DNA of 64,000 bases from Planctomycetota bacterium (GCA_021781415.1 JAJXWW010000138.1:23181-87180); one strand, 5' to 3'. Positions 9,138-18,281 are shown, counted from the stretch's first letter. Notes: generated by a model not told the origin, from the sequence alone. A program made the numbers and translations.

Positions 9138-9453
9138 GGCAGGGTGTTTCCCCGGTTGCGAGTTCGAGAGAACGAGGGAGAGGATGCGCCTAATGAAAGG
9201 ATTATGAAGAGTGCGGGACGGGATTACAAGAGTGAATCTCGATAAATTGCGAAAAAGAAGGGCTTTTCTTTCGACTTCGCATCGTCCCTCGCGGCTCTGA
9301 GAACATGAGAAAGCGAGGGAACGAAGGCTTCGGCCGGAGGTTCCCGTTGCTTGATTTTACCCCGGCGCTGTATAACTCGTTACGACGTTCGGTCCCACTA
9401 CTCGGATGGTAGCAGGTCGAACGATTGCGCTCCGTGGGCAAGGAGGCCGAACC
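9138..9453. other. Divergent intergenic region
   Basis: 316 bases between a minus-strand gene (start 9137) and a plus-strand gene (start 9454). It must hold two promoters, but I see no clear -35/-10 pair. An AGGAGG ribosome-binding site at about 9441-9446 fixes the start at 9454. Confidence 0.5.
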
Positions 9454-10782
9454 ATGCGCATCCGCGTCCTTAGTGTTTTATCCATTCTGGTGGTCGGGGT
9501 CACGGCGTTCTCGCTCATTCGCGGTCAAGAACGTCCCGCGCCGCCTGCCACTGCCGATTCAACTCCGCGCGACACGACTCCCGCGGTGGTACCTGCCCCA
9601 TCGGTTCCAGTGGGATCCGCGGCGACTCCCGCAGCGTTGACGCCAGGACCGGCGCGCGATTTCTCCAAACTCGACGAGTTTCCCAAGGAAATGTTGGTCA
9701 GTTGTCAGCGCGGTGCCGATTGGCTGGCGCGCCACAACGACACCAAGGGACATTTTCTTCCCGGCTATTTGCCCGCTCTGAATAAGCCGATCGAAGGCGA
9801 GAACTATCTCAACCAAGCCGGAGCTGCATTTGCCCTGGCGCGCGCCGCGCGATTCCTCGGCAAAGATCTCTACGCCGCTCGCGCCGCACAGACCATTCTC
9901 AAACTGCTCGATGAGACCGTCGTCGATGCCGACAAGTCGAACCGCCGTCACACGTCGTTGCCCTCGACCGTACTGAATCGTCTTGGCACGTCCGCTCTAT
10001 TGGTGTTGGCCATTCACGAGTTGCCGTCTCCGCAGCCGGATTTGCTCGACAAGGCGGAACAAATGTGCAATTGGATTCGCTCCCAAGCGCGTGCCGATGG
10101 CTCGCTGCGCTGCCTCGACGGCGACGAGGATGCCGTCGACGATCCCGATTGCGTCGCCGAATATCCCGGCCTGGCGCTGTATGCCGTCTTGCGCAGTCAA
10201 GCGCATCGACCGGCGGAATGGAAGATCGAGATGGCGCGCAAAGCGGTTGGCTACTATCGCAACTGGTGGAAGGCGCACCGAAGCATGGAGTTTGTGCCGT
10301 GGCAAACGGCGGCCTTTGCCGAAGCGTATGTGCGAACCAAAGACAAAGCCTTCGCCGAGTTTGTCTTCGACATGAACGATTGGCTGTGCGGCTTGCAATA
10401 CGACACCTTCGACTCGCAACGGCTGCTCTGGTTCGGCGGGTTTATGAAGTGGGCCGACGGCAAGGCCATCGACGCCGTGCCGACGATTCATTCCTCCGAA
10501 TACACCGAGAGTCTGGCCGAGGCGCGGCGCGCGGCGCGAACCGCCGCCGACGTGGATCGCTATCAACGCTACAGCGATGTGCTTCAACACGGCCTGCAAT
10601 TTCTGGTGCGATTACAATACGCCAACGCCAATACCCAACACTTTGAAGAGTGGTATCGTCCGCGTTTAGTGGGTGGGTTTCACGCTTCCCTTCAAGACGG
10701 CAGTTTGCGCGTCGAATACGCCCAACACGCCCTCTCGGCCCTGGTGACGTACCTCGAAGACTCCGTAGTCGAGGCGAAGTAG
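9454..10782 (+). CDS. Secreted protein of probable alpha-helical barrel fold, function unknown
   Basis: 442 residues, with start ATG 9454 placed 7 bases after a perfect AGGAGG. An N-terminal signal or anchor (about 1-20, RVLSVLSILVVGVTAFSL) is followed by a Pro/Thr/Ala-rich linker and a helical domain. The helical segments (QAGAAFALARAARFLGKDLYAARAA, LGTSALLVLAIHEL, EYPGLALYAVLRS, VGYYRNWWKAH, WQTAAFAEAYVRT) resemble (alpha/alpha)-barrel proteins such as glycosidase-like or prenyltransferase-like folds. No catalytic residues can be assigned. The gene is complete and monocistronic. Confidence 0.75.
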   Translation: MRIRVLSVLSILVVGVTAFSLIRGQERPAPPATADSTPRDTTPAVVPAPSVPVGSAATPAALTPGPARDFSKLDEFPKEMLVSCQRGADWLARHNDTKGHFLPGYLPALNKPIEGENYLNQAGAAFALARAARFLGKDLYAARAAQTILKLLDETVVDADKSNRRHTSLPSTVLNRLGTSALLVLAIHELPSPQPDLLDKAEQMCNWIRSQARADGSLRCLDGDEDAVDDPDCVAEYPGLALYAVLRSQAHRPAEWKIEMARKAVGYYRNWWKAHRSMEFVPWQTAAFAEAYVRTKDKAFAEFVFDMNDWLCGLQYDTFDSQRLLWFGGFMKWADGKAIDAVPTIHSSEYTESLAEARRAARTAADVDRYQRYSDVLQHGLQFLVRLQYANANTQHFEEWYRPRLVGGFHASLQDGSLRVEYAQHALSALVTYLEDSVVEAK

Positions 10783-10883
10783 TCAGTAGCCAGTAGTCAG
10801 TACAGAGCGCAATAGCAAATGAGAGGTTATCACCTCGGTTAAGAACTCGATGTCCACATTCCTAATTCTGACTACTGACTACC
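10780..10883. repeat. GTAGTCAGTA-type short repeats in inverted orientation
   Basis: Right after the stop codon the plus strand reads TAGTCAGTAGCCAGTAGTCA (10780-10799). About 65 bases later it reads CTGACTACTGACTACC (10868-10883), the complementary motif. Together they could pair as a long hairpin downstream of the gene ending at 10782. A decayed relative is at 62148-62205. Confidence 0.6.
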
Positions 10884-11017
10884 ACCCTCTGACGATTGCC
10901 ATTGTGGAACGAAAACGGTATAGTACGACAATACGCCCGGTCGCGCTTCGATGTGTTGCTCCTCTTCACTTTTGCCCGGTTTGACGCCGGTCCTACCGTG
11001 CAGGCGGTTCGATTTCC

Positions 11018-12040
11018 ATGAGCGAAGAACGTAATCTTCTCCCGCGCCCGCGCTGCCGTAGTTTGATGGGAGTGCGCGTCTTGGGGACCGGCAGCTATGT
11101 CCCCGACGCAGTCGTCAGCAACGATCATCTTCACAAGCGATTCGGCTTCGATTCGGACTGGATCGTCAAGCGAACCGGCATCCTCGAACGACGCCACGCT
11201 TTGCCGCATCAGGCGACGAGCGATCTGTGCTACGAAGCCTCCGTGCGCTGTCTCGACAATGCCGGGGTCTCGCCGCGAGACATCGATCTCGTCGTGTTGG
11301 CCACGTTTACGCCGGATATGTCGTTCCCCTCGACGGCGTGTCTGCTGCAAGATCGCTTGAAAATCAGTGGAGCGGCCGTGGAGGTGCAAGCGGCCTGTGC
11401 CGGTTTCATGTACGCGCTGGTCACGGGGGCGGCTTACGTCGTTTCGGGGGCAAGCAGCACCGCGCTCATCGTCGGCGGCGATTGCAATTCGCGCATCCTC
11501 AATCCGCACGACATCAAAACGTATCCGTTGTTCGGCGACGGCGCGGGTGCGATTCTGATAACGCGAGGCCGTCCCGATCAGGGGTTGCTGAGTTTTAGCC
11601 TTGGCTCCGATGGTGGCGGCGGCGATTTGTTGAGCCGTCCCGCTTGCGGCAGCCGTCTGCCGCCCACGCCGGAGCTAATCGACAAAGGCTTGCACTACAT
11701 GCACATGGATGGCCGCGCCGTCTTCCGATGGGCCGTCGCCATCTTATCGGACACCATTCTCGATGTGCTACAAGCCAGTAAACTTCAGCCGCAGGATGTC
11801 GATTTATACATTCCCCATCAAGCCAACATCCGCATCATCAATGCTGCCATCGACGTGTTGCACATCCCGCGCAGCAAGGTTTATAACAACCTCGACCGCT
11901 ACGGCAACACTTCCGCCGGTTCGGTCCCCTTGGCGCTCGACGAGGCGCTCGCCGACGGGCGTCTGAAACCCGGGCAGCTCGTCGTCCTCAGCGGTTTCGG
12001 CGCGGGGCTTGCCTGGGGCACGACCGTCATGCGATGGTAA
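11018..12040 (+). CDS. fabH: Beta-ketoacyl-ACP synthase III
   Basis: 340 residues, the usual length. It condenses acyl-CoA with malonyl-ACP to start fatty acid synthesis. The Cys-His-Asn catalytic set is visible: C127 in VQAACAGF, H267 in IPHQANIRI and N297 in RYGNTSAGS. The glycine-rich end LSGFGAGLAWGTTVMRW is typical. It stands alone here, not in a fab cluster, and the first 16 residues extend beyond the usual start; an internal ATG at residue 17 (MGVRVLGTGSYVP) is an alternative start. A specialised KAS III for secondary lipids cannot be excluded. Confidence 0.95.
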   Translation: MSEERNLLPRPRCRSLMGVRVLGTGSYVPDAVVSNDHLHKRFGFDSDWIVKRTGILERRHALPHQATSDLCYEASVRCLDNAGVSPRDIDLVVLATFTPDMSFPSTACLLQDRLKISGAAVEVQAACAGFMYALVTGAAYVVSGASSTALIVGGDCNSRILNPHDIKTYPLFGDGAGAILITRGRPDQGLLSFSLGSDGGGGDLLSRPACGSRLPPTPELIDKGLHYMHMDGRAVFRWAVAILSDTILDVLQASKLQPQDVDLYIPHQANIRIINAAIDVLHIPRSKVYNNLDRYGNTSAGSVPLALDEALADGRLKPGQLVVLSGFGAGLAWGTTVMRW

Positions 12041-12121
12041 CGCGAGCCGTCGGACGGAACAGGAAAAGATCGACGCCCGGTTCGCTCTGGGGACGGCTCG
12101 CATCCTGTCGGAGCGACTGGA

Positions 12122-12649
12122 TTAACTCTTGGCGATCTTGCGTTTCGCGCTTTCGACCTGCTTCAAAAGCGGTTCGATTTTGGCTTCCATGTCGCGCAGG
12201 CCGGATGGCGTGAGATGGCCTTGGTACTGAATCATCCCTTTGTGATCGATGAGATAAAAGCTGGGGATGCCTCGGAGCTTCCAATCGCGGGCAATGATTC
12301 GGTCTTTGTCCCACCACGAGCGCCAGTTCAAACCATTCTTGTCTTGGGCCTTGCGCGCGGTTGCCGCGTCGGCATCCTCGTTGACGCCGAGCAAGACGAA
12401 GGGACGGTGGCGGAAGGTTTGCACGAGCGACCGCTCGTGAGCGTAGATTCCGCGACAGGGGCCTCAGGAGTCGGCCCAAAAAGTAAGCAACACGACTTGC
12501 CCGCGATAGTCGTTTAGGTCGAAGCGTTTTCCGGACGTATCGATACCGCTAATTTCTGGGGCGACTTTCGGCGTGGAGGCGAACGTGAACCACACGGCCA
12601 AACCCACGAAGAGCAGACAAAGTTTCAGACTGGTTTGCGCGGTTCGCAC
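12122..12649 (-). CDS. Thioredoxin/TlpA-like protein with in-frame TGA, candidate selenoprotein
   Basis: Read through one TGA (12464-12466), the frame gives 175 residues: an N-terminal membrane or signal helix (about 10-28), a redoxin body (LNDYRGQVVLLTFWADS), then U62-G-P-C65-R, the HERSLVQTF helix, FVLLGVNEDAD, and the cis-Pro loop RGIPSFYLID. The TGA is precisely at the first Cys of the family CGPC motif, the usual place for selenocysteine. A hairpin fitting a bacterial SECIS follows. Start is GTG 12649 after GGAGAG; the open frame beyond would run into mutY. There are no other lesions, which argues against a pseudogene. Likely an envelope-facing thiol (selenol) oxidoreductase. A single nonsense mutation remains possible. 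Confidence 0.8.
12422..12439 (-). promoter_or_regulatory. Candidate bacterial SECIS stem-loop
   Basis: On the minus strand, after the TGA at 12464-12466 there are 24 nt and then a perfect 7-bp stem CACGAGC/GCTCGTG closing a GGTC loop. The loop begins 31 nt after the UGA and has G at its first two positions. Bacterial SECIS elements sit inside the coding region just 3' of the UGA, with a small apical loop carrying an early G. The fit is good, but it is a reading by eye. Confidence 0.7.
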
Positions 12650-12732
12650 GAGGTTCTCTCCAAGATGAGCAGTTGCGAAGGAGCGTCTTCTCGATCCTTT
12701 GAAGCATAGCTCCGAATTCGGAGGCAAAGCCG

Positions 12733-13860
12733 TCAAAAAAGTCGAGGTTCTGGATTCGGCGCGAGGAGATGCGTTGCGAGACGGCGCTGGGGGGAACTCA
12801 CGGGGTAATCGACGAGGGATTTCGGCGACAGCCACCTCCCTTCGACGTAAAAATCCGAGGCAAAATCGCCGTCGAGGTATTCGGCATCGTAACAGGTAAG
12901 AACCACTCGATAGCGCGTTACGGCGTGACGAATCGTCAGCAGTTCCGCACCCGATCGGGCGCGCATCGTCGTGCGTTCGTGGAGAAGGCGCTCGATTGCC
13001 TTCTCGTGGGTCTCGCCCTCGTCGATTGGCCCCTTGGGAAACTCCCACAAGCCGGCCCAACGTCCGCCTTGCGGTCTGCGCGCCAAGAAAACCTCGTCTC
13101 GCCGACGCAAGACGACGGCAATCTCTCGAACGGACACGATTTCGGGCGGCGCGGCTCGCGCGGGAATCGACTCTTGTTGTCCCGATTGCCGCGCCAGACA
13201 CCGTTCGGCCAAGGGGCATCCATCACAGCGAGGAGCGGTGGGAGTGCAGACAAGCGCGCCCAACTCCATGATGGCTTGATTGAACGTGCCGACATTTTTC
13301 TGGGGCAGAATGTCCTCGGCGGCTTGCCAGAGCCAGCGGCGTGCCGGTCCTTGTCGCGGATCTTCGGTTCGACCGAACAATCGGCTCAGCATGCGCTGGC
13401 TGTTCGCTTCTAAGATCGGCAAACGCCGTTCAAACGCTTGGGATAAGATGGCATTGCAGGTATAGCGCCCCAAACCGGGCAGCGAGGCCAATACGTCGGG
13501 GTCGTCGGGAACTCGACCGCCGTGATCGGCCGCGAGGACGCGAGCGGCTCGGTGCAGATCGCGGGCACGCCGATAATAGCCGAGTCCTTCCCACAGACGG
13601 AGAATCGCTTGCTCTTCGGCGGCGGCAAGGTCGGCGACGGTTGGAAATGTGCGTAGGAATCGCTCGAAATAGGGAATGACGGTCGCGACCTGGGTTTGCT
13701 GGAGCATGACCTCGCTGACCCAGATGCGATAAGGATCGCGATTGTCGCGCCACGGCAAATCGCGTCGGTGCCGATGAAACCACGGCAGAAGGCGAGACGC
13801 CAACCACGAACGCCAAGCGCGCGGATCGTTTGGAGAAGAATCGCTGCGGTTCACTGTCAC
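12733..13860 (-). CDS. mutY: A/G-specific adenine DNA glycosylase
   Basis: 375 residues, complete. It removes adenine paired with 8-oxoguanine. The N-terminal glycosylase domain has E50 in WVSEVMLQQTQV, the helix-hairpin-helix LPGLGRYT, and an iron-sulfur cluster C205-X6-C212-X2-C215-X5-C221. The C-terminal MutT-like domain (FLARRPQGGRWAGLWEFPKG) recognises 8-oxoG. The segment that normally carries the catalytic Asp (ILDGN in E. coli) reads ILEAN here, with Glu151 in its place. GTG start at 13860; a second GTG two codons later is possible. Upstream on the same strand is the FHA gene, separated by a long hairpin. Confidence 0.95.
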   Translation of the reverse strand: MTVNRSDSSPNDPRAWRSWLASRLLPWFHRHRRDLPWRDNRDPYRIWVSEVMLQQTQVATVIPYFERFLRTFPTVADLAAAEEQAILRLWEGLGYYRRARDLHRAARVLAADHGGRVPDDPDVLASLPGLGRYTCNAILSQAFERRLPILEANSQRMLSRLFGRTEDPRQGPARRWLWQAAEDILPQKNVGTFNQAIMELGALVCTPTAPRCDGCPLAERCLARQSGQQESIPARAAPPEIVSVREIAVVLRRRDEVFLARRPQGGRWAGLWEFPKGPIDEGETHEKAIERLLHERTTMRARSGAELLTIRHAVTRYRVVLTCYDAEYLDGDFASDFYVEGRWLSPKSLVDYPVSSPQRRLATHLLAPNPEPRLF

Positions 13861-13875
13861 AAACCGGCTCCGTGG

Positions 13876-13930
13876 CTCGTCGTCCGTCGTTCGATCTCCG
13901 CGGCCAGTCGCTCGAACGACGGACGACGAG
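13876..13930. terminator. Perfect 19-bp hairpin between FHA gene and mutY
   Basis: Arms 13876-13894 and 13912-13930 are perfectly complementary (CTCGTCGTCCGTCGTTCGA and its complement) with a 17-base loop. On the minus strand it begins directly after the FHA stop codon (13931) and ends 15 bases before the mutY start. There is no T-run, so it may be a non-canonical terminator, an attenuator or an RNA stability element. Confidence 0.75.
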
Positions 13931-14647
13931 TCATCCGCGCGGTCGCTTCATGTATTTTTCCAAGATGGACTTGGCGGCCTGCGAGGTATTGCCGGAGTTG
14001 GACTGTTTCGGTTTCTCCGGTTCGTTCTTCGCCATTTGCGCGGCCAACTCGGGAGGCAGAGGCATCTCATGCACGGTGCTGCCTTCGGGAACTTCCGGCG
14101 GGCTACTGGAGGTATCCGTACCATCGTCGTGCAAGGACAACAGCATGGCGGCGATGTCGTCGTCGTGGGAGGCGGAGGTTTCCTCGGACTCCGAAGACGA
14201 GGCGGCAGCCGTCTGTTCGGGCGCGGCATTCGGTTTCGCCACGGATTTCGGATTGGTGGCGGGAGCCGGAGTGTTGGAACTGCCTGCGGGAATGGCCTTC
14301 GTCACCGGCTTGGTGGGGGGCGGAGGCGTCGGGCGATTGACGGACGGCGTCGATTCCAGTCGAACCTCGAACACCAAAGGCCCCATCTTGAGTTGATCGC
14401 CTTGATGCAGTTCGATCTCGCCCTTGACGGGTTCGTTGTTGACAAAAGTACCGTTGGTGCTGTCGAAGTCGCGGACGAACGCTTTGTTCTCGCGTTGAAT
14501 GACGGCACAGTGACGCTTGCTAATCATTGGGCTGGCGGGCCGGAGGTGACATTGAGGATCGCGTCCCACGACGAACTGGGACAGCTTGATCTCCATCACT
14601 TTCCCTTCGTTGGGCCCCGGCGTCAGCACTACAAGGCTTAGTTTCAT
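13931..14647 (-). CDS. FHA-domain protein with long acidic/Pro-rich tail
   Basis: 238 residues. The N-terminal FHA domain (about 1-97) has the phosphothreonine-binding signature: G28-R29-D30, the SKRH of 43-46, and TNGTFVNN (N65-G66). FHA domains bind phosphothreonine peptides, so it probably reads Ser/Thr kinase signals. The tail from about 100 is low complexity, rich in Pro, Ala, Ser and Glu, ending in the helix-like AAKSILEKYMKRPRG. No enzyme domain is visible. A second FHA protein is at 36705-37250. Confidence 0.9.
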   Translation of the reverse strand: MKLSLVVLTPGPNEGKVMEIKLSQFVVGRDPQCHLRPASPMISKRHCAVIQRENKAFVRDFDSTNGTFVNNEPVKGEIELHQGDQLKMGPLVFEVRLESTPSVNRPTPPPPTKPVTKAIPAGSSNTPAPATNPKSVAKPNAAPEQTAAASSSESEETSASHDDDIAAMLLSLHDDGTDTSSSPPEVPEGSTVHEMPLPPELAAQMAKNEPEKPKQSNSGNTSQAAKSILEKYMKRPRG

Positions 14648-14989
14648 GTAACGACCTCTTTCGCCATGTCAGGATTCGCCGTCGTGTTGGCTGGATGTTG
14701 CCACTTTGCCAGAATGGGGCGATCCAGCAAGAACGACTCCACACTACGCCGTCCTTCCCGATCCGAATGCGGGCGAATCTACAATGTCGATGTCAGGTCG
14801 ATCGTCCCGATTCATCCACGCGCTTCATGGCCGATCGCGAGTTATCGGAGGTTTGGGACCATCGCTTCGTGATAGAGTCCCACCTGCGTCGTCACCCGTG
14901 TGGGATGTCGATCCCTGACCCTACAAGTGTACAATAGGTAAACGCAAAGGGAGAGACAATTTTTGATTTTAATGCGAGAGGCACTCGAC
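14648..14989. other. Divergent intergenic region between FHA and solute-binding genes
   Basis: About 340 bases between diverging genes, so promoters in both directions are expected. I could not identify convincing promoter boxes, a hairpin or a small gene. Confidence 0.5.
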
Positions 14990-16510
14990 ATGCAATGGAA
15001 AAAGGCGCGGATCGGGACATTTTTTTTCTTAGCGGCGATTCTCCTCGCCGTCGCGGGATGCCGTCCAAAGCCCGCTTCCCTCGACATTTCGCCGTCGCCG
15101 CGGCAGGGACAACGACTGACAATCGTTTGTCCCACCGCGGAAACGATGCGACTTCTGCAAGTCCACGCCACGCCTTGGGCACTGCGGCAAGGGATCGCCC
15201 TCGATCTTCACGAATACGATCCTTCTCATCCAAAGGACGGATCGGGAGGCAAACATTTCGCGGAAGCGGACGCCATCGTGTTCTCTCCCGCCGATTTACC
15301 GCACGGCGTCGTCTCCGGTCAGCTGCTGCCTCTGCCGGAAACCTACCGAACGGAGGATCGCTCGCTCGCATGGAACGACCTGCTACCGAGTCTGCGCGAA
15401 CAGCTGTTGTTATGGGAAGGTAAGCCGTATGCCTTGCCTTTGGTGGGCGAGTCGCCTCTGTGCTGCTACCGAAGCGATTGGGTGCAGGCTCCGACCCACC
15501 GCGACGCACTCCAGAAGGCATTCGGGAGCGCGTTCGATGGCCCAAGAACTTGGGAGCAGTTCGTTCGTCTCGCCGAGTATTTTCACGAACGGGGCATCGA
15601 CGGCCGACCGGGTCCGTCGCTGCCGCCACTGCCGAAAGACGATGCCGAACTCGATCGCCTCTTCTATACCATTGCCGCCTGCTATGCCCGCCGCGCCGTC
15701 CCGGCTGGCGAGGCGCATCGCGCGGATCGAGAAAACGACCTATTTGCTTTCCATTACGACGTTGAGACCGGACTGCCTCGCATTGCATCACCGGGGTTCG
15801 TCCATGCCTTGAAGTTGTTGCAGCGCATGCAGGCGTGTCGGCCCAACGGATCGGCGGAACATCCTCAAGAAGCGTTCCAATCCGGGCGCGCGGTGCTATG
15901 TCTGACCGATTCGCCCTGGTTAAAGCGGTTTCAGAAAACTCCCGCATTGCGAGACAAAGTAGGGGTTTGTCCTCTTCCCGCCGGGGATCGGTACTACGAT
16001 TTTGTCACCGGCAAGCCACAACTGAAACCCGAAGGCAATCGCGTATCGTATCTCGGCGGCGCGGGTTGGCTCATGGGAGTGGCGCGCTCCAGCCCTCATC
16101 CCGAACTCGCCTTCCAATTGATCGCCGAGTTGGCGAGTCCAAAAACGAGTACACAGATATTTTTAGGTGCCGAGAATGTCGGCGGCCCCACCCGCGCCGA
16201 TCCGTTGTATCGTTCTCGTTGGGACGAGTTCGATCTCGACGACAAACGCGAGCCGCGCTTGCGCGAAGCGTTGCAAGAAACCTTGCGATGCAGCAATTTG
16301 AAGAACCCGGCCATCTGTCTGCGCACCCCGGGTCAAGCGAGCCATCGAACGATCCTCGTCGCCGCGCTCCGCAAGGCGCTGTCCGAAGCTGCCGACGCCG
16401 AACGAACGCTCCAAACCGTGGCCGATGCGTGGAAGAAACGCGACGAAGAACAGGGGATGCAAGTGCATCGAATCGACTATCGCCGCAGCGTGGGTTTGCT
16501 GGCAAAGTGA
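14990..16510 (+). CDS. Extracellular solute-binding lipoprotein (ABC sugar-type)
   Basis: 506 residues from ATG 14990, preceded by GAGAGG. Earlier in-frame starts (TTG 14963 with GGGAGAG, ATG 14972) exist, but 14990 gives a textbook lipoprotein signal: KKAR, hydrophobic FFFLAAILLAV, lipobox ending at C24. The body resembles family-1 substrate-binding proteins, with VCPTAETMRLLQ, the ADAIVFSPADLPHGV loop, PYALPLVGESPLCCYRSDW and a C-terminal helical lobe (YLGGAGWLMGVARSSPHPELAFQLIAEL). No permease or ATPase neighbours are present, so either the transporter is elsewhere or the protein has a sensory role. The substrate cannot be told. Confidence 0.82.
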   Translation: MQWKKARIGTFFFLAAILLAVAGCRPKPASLDISPSPRQGQRLTIVCPTAETMRLLQVHATPWALRQGIALDLHEYDPSHPKDGSGGKHFAEADAIVFSPADLPHGVVSGQLLPLPETYRTEDRSLAWNDLLPSLREQLLLWEGKPYALPLVGESPLCCYRSDWVQAPTHRDALQKAFGSAFDGPRTWEQFVRLAEYFHERGIDGRPGPSLPPLPKDDAELDRLFYTIAACYARRAVPAGEAHRADRENDLFAFHYDVETGLPRIASPGFVHALKLLQRMQACRPNGSAEHPQEAFQSGRAVLCLTDSPWLKRFQKTPALRDKVGVCPLPAGDRYYDFVTGKPQLKPEGNRVSYLGGAGWLMGVARSSPHPELAFQLIAELASPKTSTQIFLGAENVGGPTRADPLYRSRWDEFDLDDKREPRLREALQETLRCSNLKNPAICLRTPGQASHRTILVAALRKALSEAADAERTLQTVADAWKKRDEEQGMQVHRIDYRRSVGLLAK

Positions 16511-16691
16511 GCGCGCCAATTGGGGCGTTCGTCTCCCTTCGGCAAGCATCGGGGGAGACGAACCCGGTCGATTTTTTCGCCCACACTCAAGTTTGTCTTG
16601 GGGAGTGCCGAAAAGGAAGATTACGACAGAGAGCAGAATCTCCACTTCGAGTCGCAAATTTGCAAGCGAATTCCAAATGAGGAGATGGCTC

Positions 16692-18281
16692 ATGAGGCCG
16701 TGGGCAGTAGCAGATCCCGACGACGGAACGGCGAGGGACGTTTGGGCGGTTCGGCTGGGGCTGGCGTTCTTGATCTTCGGTCTCGCCTGCCGACTGTTCG
16801 TCTATTGGTTGTCGTTCCCAATCTGGCGCGACGAGGCTGCGTTGGCTCTCAATTTCGTGACCCGCGATTTTCGCGGCCTGCTCTTCGAGTTGGACAACTT
16901 CCAAGTCGCGCCGCTGCTGTTCTTATGGATTGAAAAAGCAGTGTATCAATGGCTCGGCGGCTCGACCGGCTGGCTGCGCTTCATCCCATTTCTTGCCGGC
17001 GCGTCGGCTTTAATTCTGTTCTGGGACTTGGCGAGGCGTTGTCTGGAGCCGTTGCCCGCCGCGTTGGCTCTGGGGGTTCTCGCCGTCGCGCAGTCGCCGA
17101 TTCAGTTGGCCTCGACGATTAAACCCTACAGTCTCGATCTCCTTTCCGCCACGTTACTCTTGACGTTGGCCGTCCGATACCTCCAATCGCCCCAGAGCCG
17201 CGTAAGTTTAGTCGCTCTCGCCCTCGCCGCCCCCGTCGTGGTCGTCTTATCGTACCCGGCTATCTTCGTGGTCGGAGCGGTTAGCCTAGTTCTTTTGCCG
17301 AAAGTATGGACGCACGGCGGACGATTGGGACGCGCTTATTACCTTGCCTTCAACCTCCTGGGGGTGGGTGTTTTCTTGCTGCATCTTCGGTTCGTCGGAA
17401 GCGCCGGCCACGATCCCTCGCTGCCCGTCGTCCGAGACTTCATGGCTGGGTATTGGCAAGGCGGCTTTCTCCCGCGACAACCCGTCGCCGCCCTCGCTTG
17501 GCTGATTCGATCTCATGTCGGCCATCTGTTTTCATATCCCTTGCCGTTCAACGGCGGCGGACTGGTGGGGCTGCTTTTCGTTCTTCTCGGTTGCCGTTCG
17601 CTCTATCGGCAGCGCCGTTTCGACGTGTTGGCGCTCTGTCTTTTGCCCTTCGTTCTCAACTTTATCGCTGGGGCAATACGCCGTTATCCCTATGCGGGAG
17701 ACCAACGGATCGAACAGCATCTCGCACCGAGCATCTGCCTCCTTCTGGGTTCGGGTCTGGCGGACGCAGTGCGACGGCTGACGGCAAGAATCAAGCTGGC
17801 GGCGGTCGGCTTGGCCGCCGCATTCGTCTCGATTGGTTTGGGCGAAGCCACTTTCGATGCCCTGTATCCCTATCACGATAACGAAGCCGCTTGGGCGCGG
17901 GATGTTGCCCAATTCGTGCGCGCCAAGCTCCGCGAAAGCGACCGCATCGTGTTACCGCATCAAGATTGCTTTGCCCTCACCTGCCTGCGCTGGCAATTGC
18001 TACCTTTCGGGGATCGCGTTACCTATACAAAAGACCTCGCGCCTCCGACCTCCGCGCGCGCAAACGGGCGCGTGTGGTTGCTCGATCAGACGCTCGATGT
18101 GGCCGTCGTACTCGACGAACCACTCGCGCGCGATCCGTTCGAGCTACTCTCGCAGCAAGCGCGGAAACACTGGCGCACCATCGACCGCATCCGCATCCTC
18201 ACGAGACAGGCAGTATCGAATGGCGACCGGAGATGCTACTACTTTTGTTGCGATCTGCACGTTCTGGAACCGTCGCCGTAG
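16692..18281 (+). CDS. GT39-like polytopic membrane glycosyltransferase
   Basis: 529 residues from ATG 16692, preceded by GAGGAG at good spacing; an ATG at 16677 is less well placed. The first lumenal loop has IWRDEAALALNF, the acidic motif typical of GT39/ArnT/PMT-type enzymes that use polyprenyl-phosphate sugars (D47, E48). About ten hydrophobic helices fill residues 20-440, then a C-terminal extracytoplasmic part with several cysteines (RRCYYFCCDLHV). Transfer of a sugar to a lipid or protein in the membrane is inferred. Function cannot be narrowed. Confidence 0.82.
   Translation: MRPWAVADPDDGTARDVWAVRLGLAFLIFGLACRLFVYWLSFPIWRDEAALALNFVTRDFRGLLFELDNFQVAPLLFLWIEKAVYQWLGGSTGWLRFIPFLAGASALILFWDLARRCLEPLPAALALGVLAVAQSPIQLASTIKPYSLDLLSATLLLTLAVRYLQSPQSRVSLVALALAAPVVVVLSYPAIFVVGAVSLVLLPKVWTHGGRLGRAYYLAFNLLGVGVFLLHLRFVGSAGHDPSLPVVRDFMAGYWQGGFLPRQPVAALAWLIRSHVGHLFSYPLPFNGGGLVGLLFVLLGCRSLYRQRRFDVLALCLLPFVLNFIAGAIRRYPYAGDQRIEQHLAPSICLLLGSGLADAVRRLTARIKLAAVGLAAAFVSIGLGEATFDALYPYHDNEAAWARDVAQFVRAKLRESDRIVLPHQDCFALTCLRWQLLPFGDRVTYTKDLAPPTSARANGRVWLLDQTLDVAVVLDEPLARDPFELLSQQARKHWRTIDRIRILTRQAVSNGDRRCYYFCCDLHVLEPSP

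Noticed and set aside
12122..12466. Thioredoxin-like gene as an ordinary pseudogene
   Set aside because: Only one lesion is seen, exactly at the first active-site Cys, with a SECIS-like hairpin just after it and full conservation on both sides. A random mutation is possible but less likely.
12464..13219. Long open frame running upstream of the thioredoxin-like gene into mutY
   Set aside because: It reads through the opposite frame of mutY on the same strand, has no family features there, and GTG 12649 has a good ribosome-binding site. Only the part below 12649 belongs to the thioredoxin-like gene.
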